Counted from the first letter of the stretch, positions 7,121 to 16,225 are shown. The stretch: 64,000 nt of DNA from Tunicatimonas sp964551335 (GCA_964551335.1 CAZKCO010000028.1:1-64000); one strand, 5' to 3'. Notes: generated by a model not told the origin, from the sequence alone. Made by a program: numbers and translations.

Positions 7121-7621
7121 ATGAATACAATACTGAAAGTCGTAATAATCGGAATTGGAGCCTCCGCCATTATGGATGTATATGCCTTTATTTTAAAACT
7201 TTTTGGAATTAAAGGACTTGACTACAGATTTCTGGGACGTTGGGTTGGGCATATTTTTAGTGGAAAGTTTTATCACGATAAAATTTTTGATTCAACTCCA
7301 ATCAAGTATGAACAAACTATCGGACAGACAGCCCATTATTCTATTGGAGTTGCTTTCGCTTTCTTATTACTATTATTTGGAAAACAATGGTTGGATAACC
7401 CTTTATTCTTCCCTGCATTAATGATCGGTTTGCTTACCGTGTTTGCCCCATTCTTTATTATGCAACCCGCTTTCGGATTAGGTATTGCGGGCTCAAATTT
7501 ACCCAACCCTAACAAAGCTAGATTAATGAGCCTCATCATTCATAGTGTCTATGGAGCTGGTCTGTTTGTAATCACCCTGATTATAAATTATTTTGAAACT
7601 AGCTTAAAGTCTACAAACTAA
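7121..7621 (+). CDS. DUF2938 family membrane protein
   Basis: A 166-residue membrane protein with about four transmembrane helices (near residues 5-22, 67-85, 93-112 and 135-155). Motifs YRFLGRWVGHIFSGKF and QPAFGLGIAGSNLPNP fit DUF2938, a family without known function. The frame is open from a TTG at 7109; the ATG at 7121 is the more likely start. It is 43 bp behind the cupin gene, probably in the same transcript. Confidence 0.75.
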   Translation: MNTILKVVIIGIGASAIMDVYAFILKLFGIKGLDYRFLGRWVGHIFSGKFYHDKIFDSTPIKYEQTIGQTAHYSIGVAFAFLLLLFGKQWLDNPLFFPALMIGLLTVFAPFFIMQPAFGLGIAGSNLPNPNKARLMSLIIHSVYGAGLFVITLIINYFETSLKSTN

Positions 7622-7741
7622 AAAATGGGAATAAAGGAAGACGGCTTTATTGGTAAGCGAAAACTTAAGTATCCTGAACCCCCGCACTACGTATAGCTGA
7701 TACGGTTGGCAGGTACTAACTAACACTAAATAGGACATAAA

Positions 7742-8377
7742 ATGGGTTTAACAACATTTCTGGCCAAACAATTTAGTCATCCATCCGGCTGGTTTGGGAA
7801 AAAAATAGCCGGATGGATGTTCAACAAAGCCAATGCTTCACTGGAAGATATGGGTTTGAAACTGATGGATTTACAGCCTAATTCAACTATTTTGGAAATA
7901 GGGTTTGGCAACGGGAGACTAATTTCCAAGATGGCTCCCAGATTGCATGTGGGTAAAATTGTAGGGATTGATATTTCAAAAGAAATGATGGCTGAAGCCG
8001 AAAAGAAAAACAGCATGTGGATCTCAACGGGGCGAGTTGAGCTACACGAAGCATCGGTGGACAACATTCCTAGCGAGAATGAATACTTTGATAAAATTTT
8101 TACTGCCAATACTATTTATTTTTGGCCTCATCCGGCGAGCGATATCCAAGAAATTAGAAGAACATTAAGAACTGGAGGTAAGGTATACTGTGCCTTCAGA
8201 CCGGAGAATGAAATGAAAGATAATCCTGTAATTAGGCCCAACCTTACAGTATTCAAAAATTTATTTTCAAAAGAAAGCATACAGAAATTCTTAGAAGAAG
8301 CTGGATTTAAGAACGTGATTGTGCATGAGCAAATCGGAAAACCCTTCAGTAATCTTATCGCTGTTGGAATGAAATGA
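7742..8377 (+). CDS. Class I SAM-dependent methyltransferase
   Basis: A 211-residue Rossmann-fold methyltransferase. Motif I (ILEIGFGNGRLI) binds S-adenosylmethionine, IVGIDISKEMM is the acidic loop, and FDKIFTANTIYFWPHPASDI is the post-motif region of the Methyltransf_11/25 type. The C-terminal part resembles small-molecule or lipid methyltransferases. The substrate is unknown. It is separated by 120 bp from DUF2938 and may have its own promoter. It is the last gene of the more AT-rich half of the island. Confidence 0.85.
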   Translation: MGLTTFLAKQFSHPSGWFGKKIAGWMFNKANASLEDMGLKLMDLQPNSTILEIGFGNGRLISKMAPRLHVGKIVGIDISKEMMAEAEKKNSMWISTGRVELHEASVDNIPSENEYFDKIFTANTIYFWPHPASDIQEIRRTLRTGGKVYCAFRPENEMKDNPVIRPNLTVFKNLFSKESIQKFLEEAGFKNVIVHEQIGKPFSNLIAVGMK

Positions 8378-8450
8378 CTTGCCAACGCGCACTACACGCT
8401 ATCTACTTCCCTATTCTTTCACATTAAACCGCCCCTAAAAACCCACACCT

Positions 8451-9305
8451 ATGATTTTGAACTACAACACCATTGATTTATTCGACCAGCGACTTTTTAC
8501 CTGGTTTGAAGCCAAAACGCCAGTCCAGACCACCATAGAATTGCCCCCGTCTGCCTGTTTTGCCTACGTAATTGACGGAGAAAACCAATACTTGTCCAAA
8601 GAGGCGAATATTAAAGCGGAACAGGACAAAGTCATCCTTTCCCTCTGTGCTACTACCGCCGGTCATATGCTGGCGAAGGAGCCGGGTGATCAAGGCAGAA
8701 TTTCGGCAATGGTGGTTCATTTTCAGAAGGATGTACTCACGAGAATCTTTGAGAACTCAGCACCCCCGTTTTGGAAGGAGCTGGATAAGCCGGTAGTAAA
8801 ATACATTGTTCAGGAGGCTGCCTCGGATCTGGTACGGAACTACTTTCAGGGATTAACCCCTATTTTCAGGAACGTTGAAGCGGTTACGGAAGACTTGTTG
8901 ATACTGAAGTTAAACGAGATTCTACTGCTGCTTTTAAAGACACCAAATTCAGAACCTATCTCGCAAATAATGCGAAGTTTATTCAGTAAGCGCGAATTTA
9001 CGTTTAAAGAAATTGTTGATGCCCACATCTGCGAACCTCTTACGCTTGAGCATTTGGCAGCACTGACCAACCACAGTCTGTCGTCTTTTAAACGAGAATT
9101 CAAAAGGGTCTATGGCGCTACCCCGGGGTCTTATATCATTAAAAAGAGAATTGAGAAAGTAGCTGAACAGCTAAAATACTCGGACGAAAGCATCAATATT
9201 ATTGGTTATGAGTGTGGATTTAAAAGTCCCTCCCATTTAACCCGAGTATTTAAAAGTAGATACGCCATGACCCCAAAGGAGTATCGCCTTCAGGCCTTAC
9301 ATTAA
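8451..9305 (+). CDS. AraC family transcriptional regulator (first copy)
   Basis: A 284-residue regulator with an N-terminal ligand-sensing region (about 1-165) and a C-terminal AraC-type double helix-turn-helix (LTLEHLAALTNHSLSSFKREFK; IGYECGFKSPSHLTRVFKSRYAMTPKEYR). It is strikingly similar along its whole length to the regulator at 13105, including the unusual N-terminal domain (DLFDQRLFTW / QLFGQPLFTK). Each copy stands at the head of a module with a quinone-oxidoreductase-like gene, which is the likely target. Confidence 0.9.
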   Translation: MILNYNTIDLFDQRLFTWFEAKTPVQTTIELPPSACFAYVIDGENQYLSKEANIKAEQDKVILSLCATTAGHMLAKEPGDQGRISAMVVHFQKDVLTRIFENSAPPFWKELDKPVVKYIVQEAASDLVRNYFQGLTPIFRNVEAVTEDLLILKLNEILLLLLKTPNSEPISQIMRSLFSKREFTFKEIVDAHICEPLTLEHLAALTNHSLSSFKREFKRVYGATPGSYIIKKRIEKVAEQLKYSDESINIIGYECGFKSPSHLTRVFKSRYAMTPKEYRLQALH

Positions 9306-9491
9306 GTTGCAACTCTACGTTCTTGCGTAGTTTATATTCTCCTGACTTAACGGGGCAAACTTCAAAATAGGCTTGAACCTATCAGTCAAGAACCTGGCCT
9401 TCTGAGGCCACCCTTCTATTCTTTTGGCAACTACTTTTGTGGTGAGCAGAAAATTATGAACCTAGCTCGTCATGATTAAGAAGAAATAGAT

Positions 9492-10463
9492 ATGAAAGCG
9501 ATTGTATGTACACAGTACGGAACGCCGGATGTTCTGCAACTGCAAGAGGTAGAAAAACCGGTTCCAAAAGACAATGAAATTTTAGTAAGGATCCGAGCCG
9601 CCGCCGTGACCACCGCCGGCCTTATCGGTCGAACAGGAGAGCCCATTTTTACCAGATTATTCAGTGGCATCACCAAACCCAAAAAGAATATTTTAGGGAT
9701 GGAGCTGGCGGGTGAGATTGAGGCTATTGGCCAGAATGTAACATTATTTAAAGTGGGAGAACCGGTTTTTGGACTTGCTGGTATGACGCTGGGCACGAAT
9801 GCCGAATACAAGTGTCTTCCAGAAAATGCGGCACTGATCCAGAAACCAACCAATATGACCTATGAGGAATCGGTAGCCATCGTTGAAGGGGGCCTCACCG
9901 CACTAAACTTTCTTAAAAACCGAGGAAAAATTCGGCGCAGTCATAAAGTGCTGATCCACGGGGCATCAGGCTCAGTAGGCACTGCTTCGATACAGCTCGC
10001 AAAATACTTTGGTGCGGAAGTTACCGGAGTGTGCAGTACCACGAATGTTGAGATGGTGAAATCTTTGGGAGCCGATACCGTCATTGATTATACCCGAGAA
10101 GATTTTAGGCAATTGGGTCAGACCTACGATATTATTTTTGATACGCTAGGGAAATTATCATTTCCAGGTTGCAAAAACTCATTACAACCTAAAGGAATCT
10201 ATCTGGATGCAGCTGGAATATCTACTGTTTTTCATATGCTCTGGACGTCGTTGTTCAGCCGTAAAAAAGCCATTCTATCCGCTACCTATATGAGACCGGT
10301 GAAGGTAATGAAGCAAGAGCTTGCTTTCCTAACCGAACTGGCCGAGGCCGGGGCAATAAAGCCAGTCATCGACCGACGCTATCCGCTAGAACAAACTGCT
10401 GAGGCACACCGGTACGTTGAAACCGGACGCAAGAGAGGCAATGTGACTATCTCGATGGGCTGA
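9492..10463 (+). CDS. Zinc-free NAD(P)-dependent alcohol dehydrogenase / quinone oxidoreductase (first copy)
   Basis: A 323-residue medium-chain dehydrogenase/reductase. The N-terminal GroES-like domain (KAIVCTQYGTPDVLQLQEVEKPVPKDNEILVRI) lacks the zinc-binding cysteines, which places it with quinone oxidoreductase-like members. The nucleotide-binding motif is HGASGSVGTASIQLAKYFGAE. It probably reduces reactive enones or quinones with NADPH. A paralogue is encoded at 14681. The two AraC-type genes sit in comparable upstream positions. Confidence 0.87.
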   Translation: MKAIVCTQYGTPDVLQLQEVEKPVPKDNEILVRIRAAAVTTAGLIGRTGEPIFTRLFSGITKPKKNILGMELAGEIEAIGQNVTLFKVGEPVFGLAGMTLGTNAEYKCLPENAALIQKPTNMTYEESVAIVEGGLTALNFLKNRGKIRRSHKVLIHGASGSVGTASIQLAKYFGAEVTGVCSTTNVEMVKSLGADTVIDYTREDFRQLGQTYDIIFDTLGKLSFPGCKNSLQPKGIYLDAAGISTVFHMLWTSLFSRKKAILSATYMRPVKVMKQELAFLTELAEAGAIKPVIDRRYPLEQTAEAHRYVETGRKRGNVTISMG

Positions 10464-10558
10464 AGTAATTGCTCGCTTCTGCTCACTGTAGAAGAACAGC
10501 TACTATAAGAAATACTTTTTCAAAACTTCTCTTTTTGAATTCACCCAAAACTGATCTA

Positions 10559-10957
10559 ATGAATCTGAAGTCAATAATCGCTACTACTAGCAGCCTGGTA
10601 TTGCTGTTAGCAGCGTACGTATGGATTAGCCACCCTAGTACCGATTCCTTAGAAGAACGATACACCAGGCTACTGAGCGCTGGACTTACCGAGCCATCAA
10701 TGTACCTAGCTCGGGAGGAAATGTTGGAGGTTAAGCCGGAACTGAAGGAAATCAGCGTATTGCTGGATCGATCATCCGAGCTACGATTTCGGATGAATGA
10801 TATGTCGCGCAACCCGGCTCCCCTGTATGTTGAGGGGATAGAGCGGGAAAGGATTAGGTGTCAGCAAGACATCCGGCTCCTGAGACAAAGAATTGATACG
10901 TTGCTAGAGCATCAGGAAACTAAGTACGCATTATCCTCAGATAGCACCGATAATTAA
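10559..10957 (+). CDS. Hypothetical membrane-anchored small protein
   Basis: I do not recognise this 132-residue protein. It has one N-terminal hydrophobic segment (ATTSSLVLLLAAYVWI) followed by a charged, helical, probably coiled-coil body rich in Glu and Arg. The ATG at 10559 is preferred; the frame extends 30 codons further upstream but that part looks non-coding. It is located between the dehydrogenase and the START-domain gene. Confidence 0.55.
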   Translation: MNLKSIIATTSSLVLLLAAYVWISHPSTDSLEERYTRLLSAGLTEPSMYLAREEMLEVKPELKEISVLLDRSSELRFRMNDMSRNPAPLYVEGIERERIRCQQDIRLLRQRIDTLLEHQETKYALSSDSTDN

Positions 10958-11016
10958 GGTCAACGATACCGATAACGCTACGGAATGAATGTATCCCAAC
11001 AAAAACTTAATTTACT

Positions 11017-11706
11017 ATGAATCGTAAGATTGTATCCACTTCCGGCGTCAGTATTATTTTCTTCTTCTCCCTAATAGCTTTTAGTTACCAAAGCTGTGTA
11101 TCCCCTCGTGATAGAAGCATCCGAGAGTGGGAAAAATACGAATGGAAAATAGTAAAAGCAGACAAAAGCGAAGAGCCTACCTGGATAATTTATTCGAGAA
11201 AAGTTACCGGCACGGATTTCATAGAGTATAAGATTGAAGGAGATATAGCAGCAACTCCCCAAGCTTGCCTTTCTTCATTTAAGCAGAACATTTATTACCA
11301 AGCAGACGATTCAGAAAATAAGAAATACCCTACTTATGAAATTATGGATGAGTCTGAAAACACCCTTCTGACTTATATGATTCACGATGAACTTTTTCCA
11401 TTTAGAAATACGGAAATGAGTGTCCGCTACTTTTTCTCTCAAGATCCCGAAAGCTCTACCAAAAAAGTTACGTGGAGAGAAGCTTGGGAGGAAGAATCAG
11501 TTCCGCCTCCCACTAAAAAACTTTCCCGAGTGCAAACCTTTAGAGGATCTTGGCATTTCTCACCCGTTGCTAGCAATCGTAGCCAAGCCGTAAATACGGT
11601 TCAAGTTGATCCTAAAAAGATGCCGCAGTGGTTCGTCAATAAAATGGTGGTCAAGTTTTTAGTGGAAGGGCTAGAAAACATTAGAGCAATGACCGCGGAA
11701 CTTTAA
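11017..11706 (+). CDS. Exported START-domain-like protein
   Basis: A 229-residue protein with an N-terminal hydrophobic segment (SIIFFFSLIAFSYQSC) that may be a signal or lipoprotein signal. The rest (WIIYSRKVTGTDFIEYKIEGDI ... FRGSWHFSPV) fits the START/SRPBCC lipid-binding fold. The last ~36 codons are found again as a fragment at 12938-13048, about 85% identical by eye. It probably binds a hydrophobic ligand; its partner is unknown. Confidence 0.7.
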   Translation: MNRKIVSTSGVSIIFFFSLIAFSYQSCVSPRDRSIREWEKYEWKIVKADKSEEPTWIIYSRKVTGTDFIEYKIEGDIAATPQACLSSFKQNIYYQADDSENKKYPTYEIMDESENTLLTYMIHDELFPFRNTEMSVRYFFSQDPESSTKKVTWREAWEEESVPPPTKKLSRVQTFRGSWHFSPVASNRSQAVNTVQVDPKKMPQWFVNKMVVKFLVEGLENIRAMTAEL

Positions 11707-11768
11707 ATCTCGATACGATAGATGAAAACATGGTTAAGATTAGACGCGAGCCTGAAACTGAAAACACT

Positions 11769-12218
11769 ATGAAAAATAAAAAAAATACGCCGGAAACGAT
11801 CATCTCCACTTTGTGGATTTTTGTGCTTCTTAATATCACGTTTAGGGATTTTCATCAACTAGGCAGTCCGGGATTTTTGGAGGGGATGATTCGTGGTGAG
11901 GTAAATGGGATGAAAATCACTGATCAACTAGCATTATTAGGTGGAGTGTTAATAGAAATCCCTATCCTTATGGTGCTTTTATCTCGGATTTTAAATGATC
12001 AATGGAACAAGTGGTTCAATATCGTTGCTGGCATAATTACGCTAATTGTCTTTGCAACTGCATTACCCTACGCTGATATGGATGATATATTTCATTTTGT
12101 TTTTGAACTGGGAGCGATCGGCTGGATATTCATATTAGCATGGCAATTACCTCAAAGAAAGGAAGTAGGACATGAAAGTGTATCTCGAGAAGAGGGTAGA
12201 ATTAATACGTACAACTAA
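11769..12218 (+). CDS. DUF6326 family membrane protein (first copy)
   Basis: A 149-residue protein with four predicted transmembrane helices. The ATG at 11769 is chosen because the paralogue at 14025 aligns from there on (TLWIFVLLN... against TLWIFVLMN...). Further shared blocks are LLSRILN and IFILAWQLPQ/IFRLAWTWPQ. The function of DUF6326 is unknown. It lies between the START gene and DUF2306 and is part of the duplicated module. Confidence 0.75.
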   Translation: MKNKKNTPETIISTLWIFVLLNITFRDFHQLGSPGFLEGMIRGEVNGMKITDQLALLGGVLIEIPILMVLLSRILNDQWNKWFNIVAGIITLIVFATALPYADMDDIFHFVFELGAIGWIFILAWQLPQRKEVGHESVSREEGRINTYN

Positions 12219-12230
12219 AGGTGAGGTAAG

Positions 12231-12899
12231 ATGACTAGGTTGAAAAATACAGAATGGTTTATACTCATCGGATTACTTGTTTTGAGCTTCGTTCCGAGTG
12301 TAGGAGGTACTTTACGAGTCATTGAGATGAGCACAAATTCATCGTTTCTGCCAGAAAACCCTAGGTTAGATGAGACCCATGTACCCATGGTCTTTCATAT
12401 CATTGGCTCTGTCTTGTTTTGCATACTAGGAATATTTCAATTTCTACCTACTATAAGAAAAGCTTACCCCAGGTGGCACCGGTTTTCAGGAAGAGTCTCT
12501 GTTGTTGCAGGTATCACCGCAGCTGTTACGGGATTATGGATGACACATTTTTATGATTTTTCTCAACAACTTCAGGGGGGGCTTCTCTATGGGGTTAGAA
12601 TTATAGTTGGTTTTTCCATGCTCGCTAGTATCCTCTGGGGGCTATCAGGTGCTATAAATAAAAACTTCATTACTCATCAGGCCTGGATGATTCGGGCTTA
12701 TGCATTAGGTCAGGGAGCCGGTATGCAAGTGTTAACCGGTATTTTATGGTCAATATTTGCTCAAGATGCCACCGGATTTACTCGGGACCTTTTAATGACA
12801 GCTTCTTGGGTAATCAATATAATGATTGCTGAACGGGTTATTCGCAAAATAAGACTAAAGAGAGCTGTTAGAACTTCTATCGTAAAACCTGTTCGGTGA
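12231..12899 (+). CDS. DUF2306 family membrane protein
   Basis: A 222-residue protein with about six transmembrane helices. The conserved histidines lie in the membrane (HVPMVFHIIGSVLFCILGIFQF, RWHRFSGR, ITHQAWMIRAYALG), as is typical of DUF2306, a family resembling cytochrome b561-like heme proteins. That resemblance suggests electron transfer, but no activity is established. It starts 12 bp after the DUF6326 gene, so the two are probably co-transcribed. Confidence 0.8.
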   Translation: MTRLKNTEWFILIGLLVLSFVPSVGGTLRVIEMSTNSSFLPENPRLDETHVPMVFHIIGSVLFCILGIFQFLPTIRKAYPRWHRFSGRVSVVAGITAAVTGLWMTHFYDFSQQLQGGLLYGVRIIVGFSMLASILWGLSGAINKNFITHQAWMIRAYALGQGAGMQVLTGILWSIFAQDATGFTRDLLMTASWVINIMIAERVIRKIRLKRAVRTSIVKPVR

Positions 12900-12937
12900 A
12901 ATTGAGGGCAATAATTCGCAGGAAGTAATATCTAGGA

Positions 12938-13048
12938 AATACGGTTCAAGTTGATCCTAAAAAGATACCGCGCTGGTTAGTCAAGAAAACGGTGATCAAA
13001 TTTTTAGTGGAACAGTTAGAAAACATCAGAGTAAAGACGTCCCAGTAA
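12938..13048 (+). pseudogene. START-domain gene fragment (C-terminal end)
   Basis: This stretch reads NTVQVDPKKIPRWLVKK... up to a stop at 13046-13048. It aligns with the last ~36 codons of the START-domain gene (11593-11706) at about 85% nucleotide identity by eye. No start or upstream part is present. It is the leftover of a second START gene, trapped between DUF2306 and the second AraC gene, and marks the junction of the module duplication. Confidence 0.8.
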
Positions 13049-13104
13049 AATTAAGTATGGACGATTTAGAATAAGAAGAAACATTAAACAATCGTATACT
13101 AGTC

Positions 13105-13965
13105 ATGCTCAAGTCTAAGGAAACCATTCAGCTGTTTGGTCAGCCCCTCTTTACGAAAGTAAGTACGGAAACACCCATGCAAGACACTTTACCCCTGCCT
13201 ACCGGAGCCTGCTATGCCTACATCGTTAAGGGCGACGGACAAAAGCTCTCTCCCTCGGATACACTTACAGCTACTCCGGGACAAGCAATTCTTTCTCTGT
13301 GCAATATCACCCTCGGACGCATGATTTCCGATCAGCCCCGAGGTTCGGTAGAGTCAATCGTCATTCATTTGGGACAGGAGTTGTTACAGCAAGTGTACGA
13401 AGGCGACAAGCCTCAACTATGGGAGGAGCTGGAACGACCGGTTACTCAATATGTGGTTCACTCAGCCGCCAGTAATCTGGTAACTTACTATTTTGAGGGA
13501 ATAGCCCAACTCTTCCGCAATCAGGCGGCCCTAACCGAAGACTTACTAACTCTCAAGCTTAAGGAGATTGTGCTATTATTGTTCCAAACCGACAATGCCG
13601 ATGCCCGACAAATTATCCGTAGTTTATTCTCCGATTATACTTTTTCATTCCAGGAGCTGGTAGACGCTCATATTCAGAGCAACCCTTCTATTGAAAATCT
13701 TGCTCAACTGACCAACTGCAGTCTTTCTACGTTCAAACGTAGGTTCAGAAAGATTTACCATACTACTCCGGGAGCTTATATTATCAACCAGCGAGTAGAG
13801 CAGGTCGCCGACTTACTGAAGGTTTCGGATCAGGCCGTAAGTGCCATCGGGTACGACTGCGGCTTTAGCAGTCCCGAGCACTTATCTCGGGTATTTAAAA
13901 AGAAGTACGGCGTTTCTCCTTCGGAGTACCGATTGAACTTTACAGTCAAGGAAAAGAACCTGTAG
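13105..13965 (+). CDS. AraC family transcriptional regulator (second copy)
   Basis: A 286-residue paralogue of the regulator at 8451. The C-terminal domain holds both helix-turn-helix units (SIENLAQLTNCSLSTFKRRFRK; IGYDCGFSSPEHLSRVFKKKYGVSPSEYR). The N-terminal sensing domain retains the same blocks (GACYAYIVKGDGQ, TEDLLTLKLKEIVLLLF). The base composition is richer in GC than the first copy. It directly precedes the DUF6326/ferredoxin-fold/dehydrogenase operon, its probable target. Confidence 0.9.
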   Translation: MLKSKETIQLFGQPLFTKVSTETPMQDTLPLPTGACYAYIVKGDGQKLSPSDTLTATPGQAILSLCNITLGRMISDQPRGSVESIVIHLGQELLQQVYEGDKPQLWEELERPVTQYVVHSAASNLVTYYFEGIAQLFRNQAALTEDLLTLKLKEIVLLLFQTDNADARQIIRSLFSDYTFSFQELVDAHIQSNPSIENLAQLTNCSLSTFKRRFRKIYHTTPGAYIINQRVEQVADLLKVSDQAVSAIGYDCGFSSPEHLSRVFKKKYGVSPSEYRLNFTVKEKNL

Positions 13966-14024
13966 GTCAAAGGCTTCGCCACCGAAAGGGTCATCTTTGC
14001 AGTGTACACTAAACATTCAAAGAC

Positions 14025-14459
14025 ATGACTTTTTCAGATCAATACTCAATACCATTCTCCCGAAAATCTCTATTGTCCACACTTTGGATTTTTGTGCTGA
14101 TGAACATGATTTATGCCGATATACTGGGAATGTTAAAGCCCGGATATCTGGATCAACTGGAACGGCTAAGTACGGAACTTACCCCCTCTTCGGTGCTGAC
14201 CTTCTCCATACTGATGGAAATACCTATTGCCATGATTCTTTTATCCCGTATTCTAAACTACCGAGCCAACCGCTGGGCTAACTTGATTGCCGCTCCCCTG
14301 GCTATCTTATGGGTGGTTGTTCCTGCGCTCATGCCCAGCCTGGGAGAGAGCACCCCGATATCCTATATGTTTTTTGCGACGATAGAAGTAATCACCATGA
14401 CCATTATTTTCCGCCTGGCCTGGACCTGGCCCCAACCCAAAATGAAGCAAGCAGCATGA
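14025..14459 (+). CDS. DUF6326 family membrane protein (second copy)
   Basis: A 144-residue protein with four predicted transmembrane helices, paralogous to 11769. Shared blocks include STLWIFVLMNMIYADI, MEIPIAMILLSRILN and RLAWTWPQ. The next gene overlaps its stop (ATGA), showing translational coupling. A CATCTTTG element at 13992 may be its -7 box, with no clear -33, as expected if the AraC-type protein activates it. Function unknown. Confidence 0.75.
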   Translation: MTFSDQYSIPFSRKSLLSTLWIFVLMNMIYADILGMLKPGYLDQLERLSTELTPSSVLTFSILMEIPIAMILLSRILNYRANRWANLIAAPLAILWVVVPALMPSLGESTPISYMFFATIEVITMTIIFRLAWTWPQPKMKQAA

Positions 14460-14674
14460 ACCTAATTATTCTGAAAACGGATCTTACCACCAAGAAGAAG
14501 GTGAAGTTAATTGCCCCCACGCTAGATCAGCATCCCAGTATAAACCACTGGAACGTAGATACCCAAGATATTGATAAGGTGCTACGCATAGAAGCCCGCG
14601 CATCATTATCCGAAAAAAAAGTGCTCGGCCTACTAAATCGAGCGGGTGTTCGGGCCGAAACCTTACCTGACTAA
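14456..14674 (+). CDS. Small ferredoxin-fold (HMA-like) protein without CxxC
   Basis: A 72-residue protein beginning with the ATG that overlaps the DUF6326 stop codon. The pattern (MNLIILKTDLTTKKKVKLIAPTL, INHWNVDTQDIDKVLRIEA, KVLGLLNRAGVRAETL) is the beta-alpha-beta-beta-alpha-beta order of heavy-metal-associated domains. The metal-binding CxxC is missing, so it is unlikely to be a copper chaperone. It may be a regulatory or partner domain for the membrane protein. There is no counterpart in the first module. Confidence 0.65.
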   Translation: MNLIILKTDLTTKKKVKLIAPTLDQHPSINHWNVDTQDIDKVLRIEARASLSEKKVLGLLNRAGVRAETLPD

Positions 14675-14680
14675 GCAACT

Positions 14681-15646
14681 ATGAAAGCGTTTGTAAACAA
14701 GAAATACGGTTCACCTGAAGTGTTAAACCTGGAAGAAGTTTGCCCACCCAGCCCAAAAGACCGGGAGATACTGGTGCAGGTAAAATCTATCTCTATTAAT
14801 CCGGCCGAATGGCACAGTCTACGAGCTAACATCTGGTTAGTACGCCTGACTTCCGGACTGAGGGTGCCCCGAAATACTGTACTGGGAGCTGACATTGCTG
14901 GAACTGTGGTAGCCGTCGGCGACCAGGTTACTTCTTTCCAACCGGGCGATCCGATCATGGGGCGAGCACAAACGGGTGGACTGGCGGAATACACTTGTCT
15001 GCCAGAAAATCAAGCTACTCTTCTGCCCCCACAGGTACTTCCCGAAGAAGCCGCCGCTACTCCTCTGGCTTCTATTACGGCACTTACCGCTTTACGCGAT
15101 AAAGGCGAATTGCTGGCGGGGGAAAAAATATTGATTAATGGAGCTTCCGGGGGTACTGGCACGTTTGCAGTGCAACTGGCTCGGCTATTCGGAGCCGAAG
15201 TAACTGCCGTATGTAGTTCTTCCAATGCCCAACTGGTTCGTTCGTTAGGTGCCACTCACACAGTAGATTATACCCGGCAGGACTTCACCCAAGCAGGAGA
15301 GGGTTATGATCTGGTTCTTGATCTAATTGGCAACCGCTCAGTAAACGATCTTAACCGCATTGTAAAGCCTGGTGGGCGCTGTGTGCAGGTAGGATATTCT
15401 GATTTTCGCCGAACGCTAGGATTTATTCTTAAGGGAGGATGGCTTTCTAGAACTACTTCCAAAAGGTTTATCGTCATGAACGCCCAAACTAAAACCGAAG
15501 ACCTGGCCAGTATCAGTCAGTTAATTAGCGAAAAGAAGATTAAACCAGTTATTGAACGGCGGTATTCTTTTACCGAGACCCCCCAGGCATTTGATTACCT
15601 GGGTACCCGGCGCGCTAAAGGAAAAATTGTCGTGAGCCTACCCTAA
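14681..15646 (+). CDS. Zinc-free NAD(P)-dependent alcohol dehydrogenase / quinone oxidoreductase (second copy)
   Basis: A 321-residue medium-chain dehydrogenase/reductase paralogous to 9492. The GroES-like domain begins KAFVNKKYGSPEVLNLEEVCPP and the nucleotide-binding motif is NGASGGTGTFAVQLARLFGAE. Zinc-ligand cysteines are absent. It starts 6 bp after the ferredoxin-fold gene and ends the operon and the island cargo. It probably reduces a quinone or enone using NADPH. Confidence 0.88.
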   Translation: MKAFVNKKYGSPEVLNLEEVCPPSPKDREILVQVKSISINPAEWHSLRANIWLVRLTSGLRVPRNTVLGADIAGTVVAVGDQVTSFQPGDPIMGRAQTGGLAEYTCLPENQATLLPPQVLPEEAAATPLASITALTALRDKGELLAGEKILINGASGGTGTFAVQLARLFGAEVTAVCSSSNAQLVRSLGATHTVDYTRQDFTQAGEGYDLVLDLIGNRSVNDLNRIVKPGGRCVQVGYSDFRRTLGFILKGGWLSRTTSKRFIVMNAQTKTEDLASISQLISEKKIKPVIERRYSFTETPQAFDYLGTRRAKGKIVVSLP

Positions 15647-16160
15647 TTCTCTAGAGACTATCCTTTTGATCATTCCCTAAAATTACTCTATAGTTTAGAC
15701 TAAGATTTCGGCTCTTTTTTTATTTTTATCTGCTGTACTTCTTTTCGAGATCGGTATTCAGCGTTTTCCAGGACGAATCAGCTTGTTTCCTGATACGAAT
15801 AGGATAAAAGGGTTTTGCACGTTTTATAGATTGTCTAAATAATAGGTAGAATATTGGTTACAATACCCGGTGAAGACTCCTTCCAGGACGATCTAATATG
15901 TTATCTAAGTCCCAGTTATATTTACAATAGCCTTGTTTAGAGTAGGAGTAGAATAGACAGCTGATGGATAACGCTCCAGAACGATTTGTTCATCATAAAA
16001 AGGGTTATACTATATCCGGTTTTGCCACTCATTTTTCCTGCTCGCTTTTGATTCTATTTGATACAGGCTCCATCCTGACTAAGAACATGCAATAAAATCA
16101 CCCTAAACATTTGGTTATCAGAGTTTTGCCCACAACTTAGTGAACTGCTTAGGATTTGAA
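15647..16160. other. Non-coding stretch between island cargo and att copy
   Basis: About 500 bp without a protein-like reading frame on either strand. It contains short similar phrases (TTCCAGGACGA near 15768 and 15881) but nothing I can name. It could hold a decayed gene. No integrase remnant is recognisable by eye. Confidence 0.5.
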
Positions 16161-16164
16161 AGTT

Positions 16165-16187
16165 GTTCACCGATTTGTTCACCGATT
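16165..16187 (+). repeat. Paired GTTCACCGAT repeat, tRNA-proximal copy
   Basis: GTTCACCGATT occurs at 16165 and 16177, with the 12-bp period seen at 1374 and 1568. It lies about 100 bp beyond the tRNA 3' end. Confidence 0.6.
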
Positions 16188-16225
16188 TTGTCATAAGAAA
16201 TGGTATTAGATGAATGAATTGATCA

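Noticed and set aside
7203..7421. 72-codon frame inside the DUF2938 gene
   Set aside because: Out-of-frame shadow of a gene with clear membrane helices.
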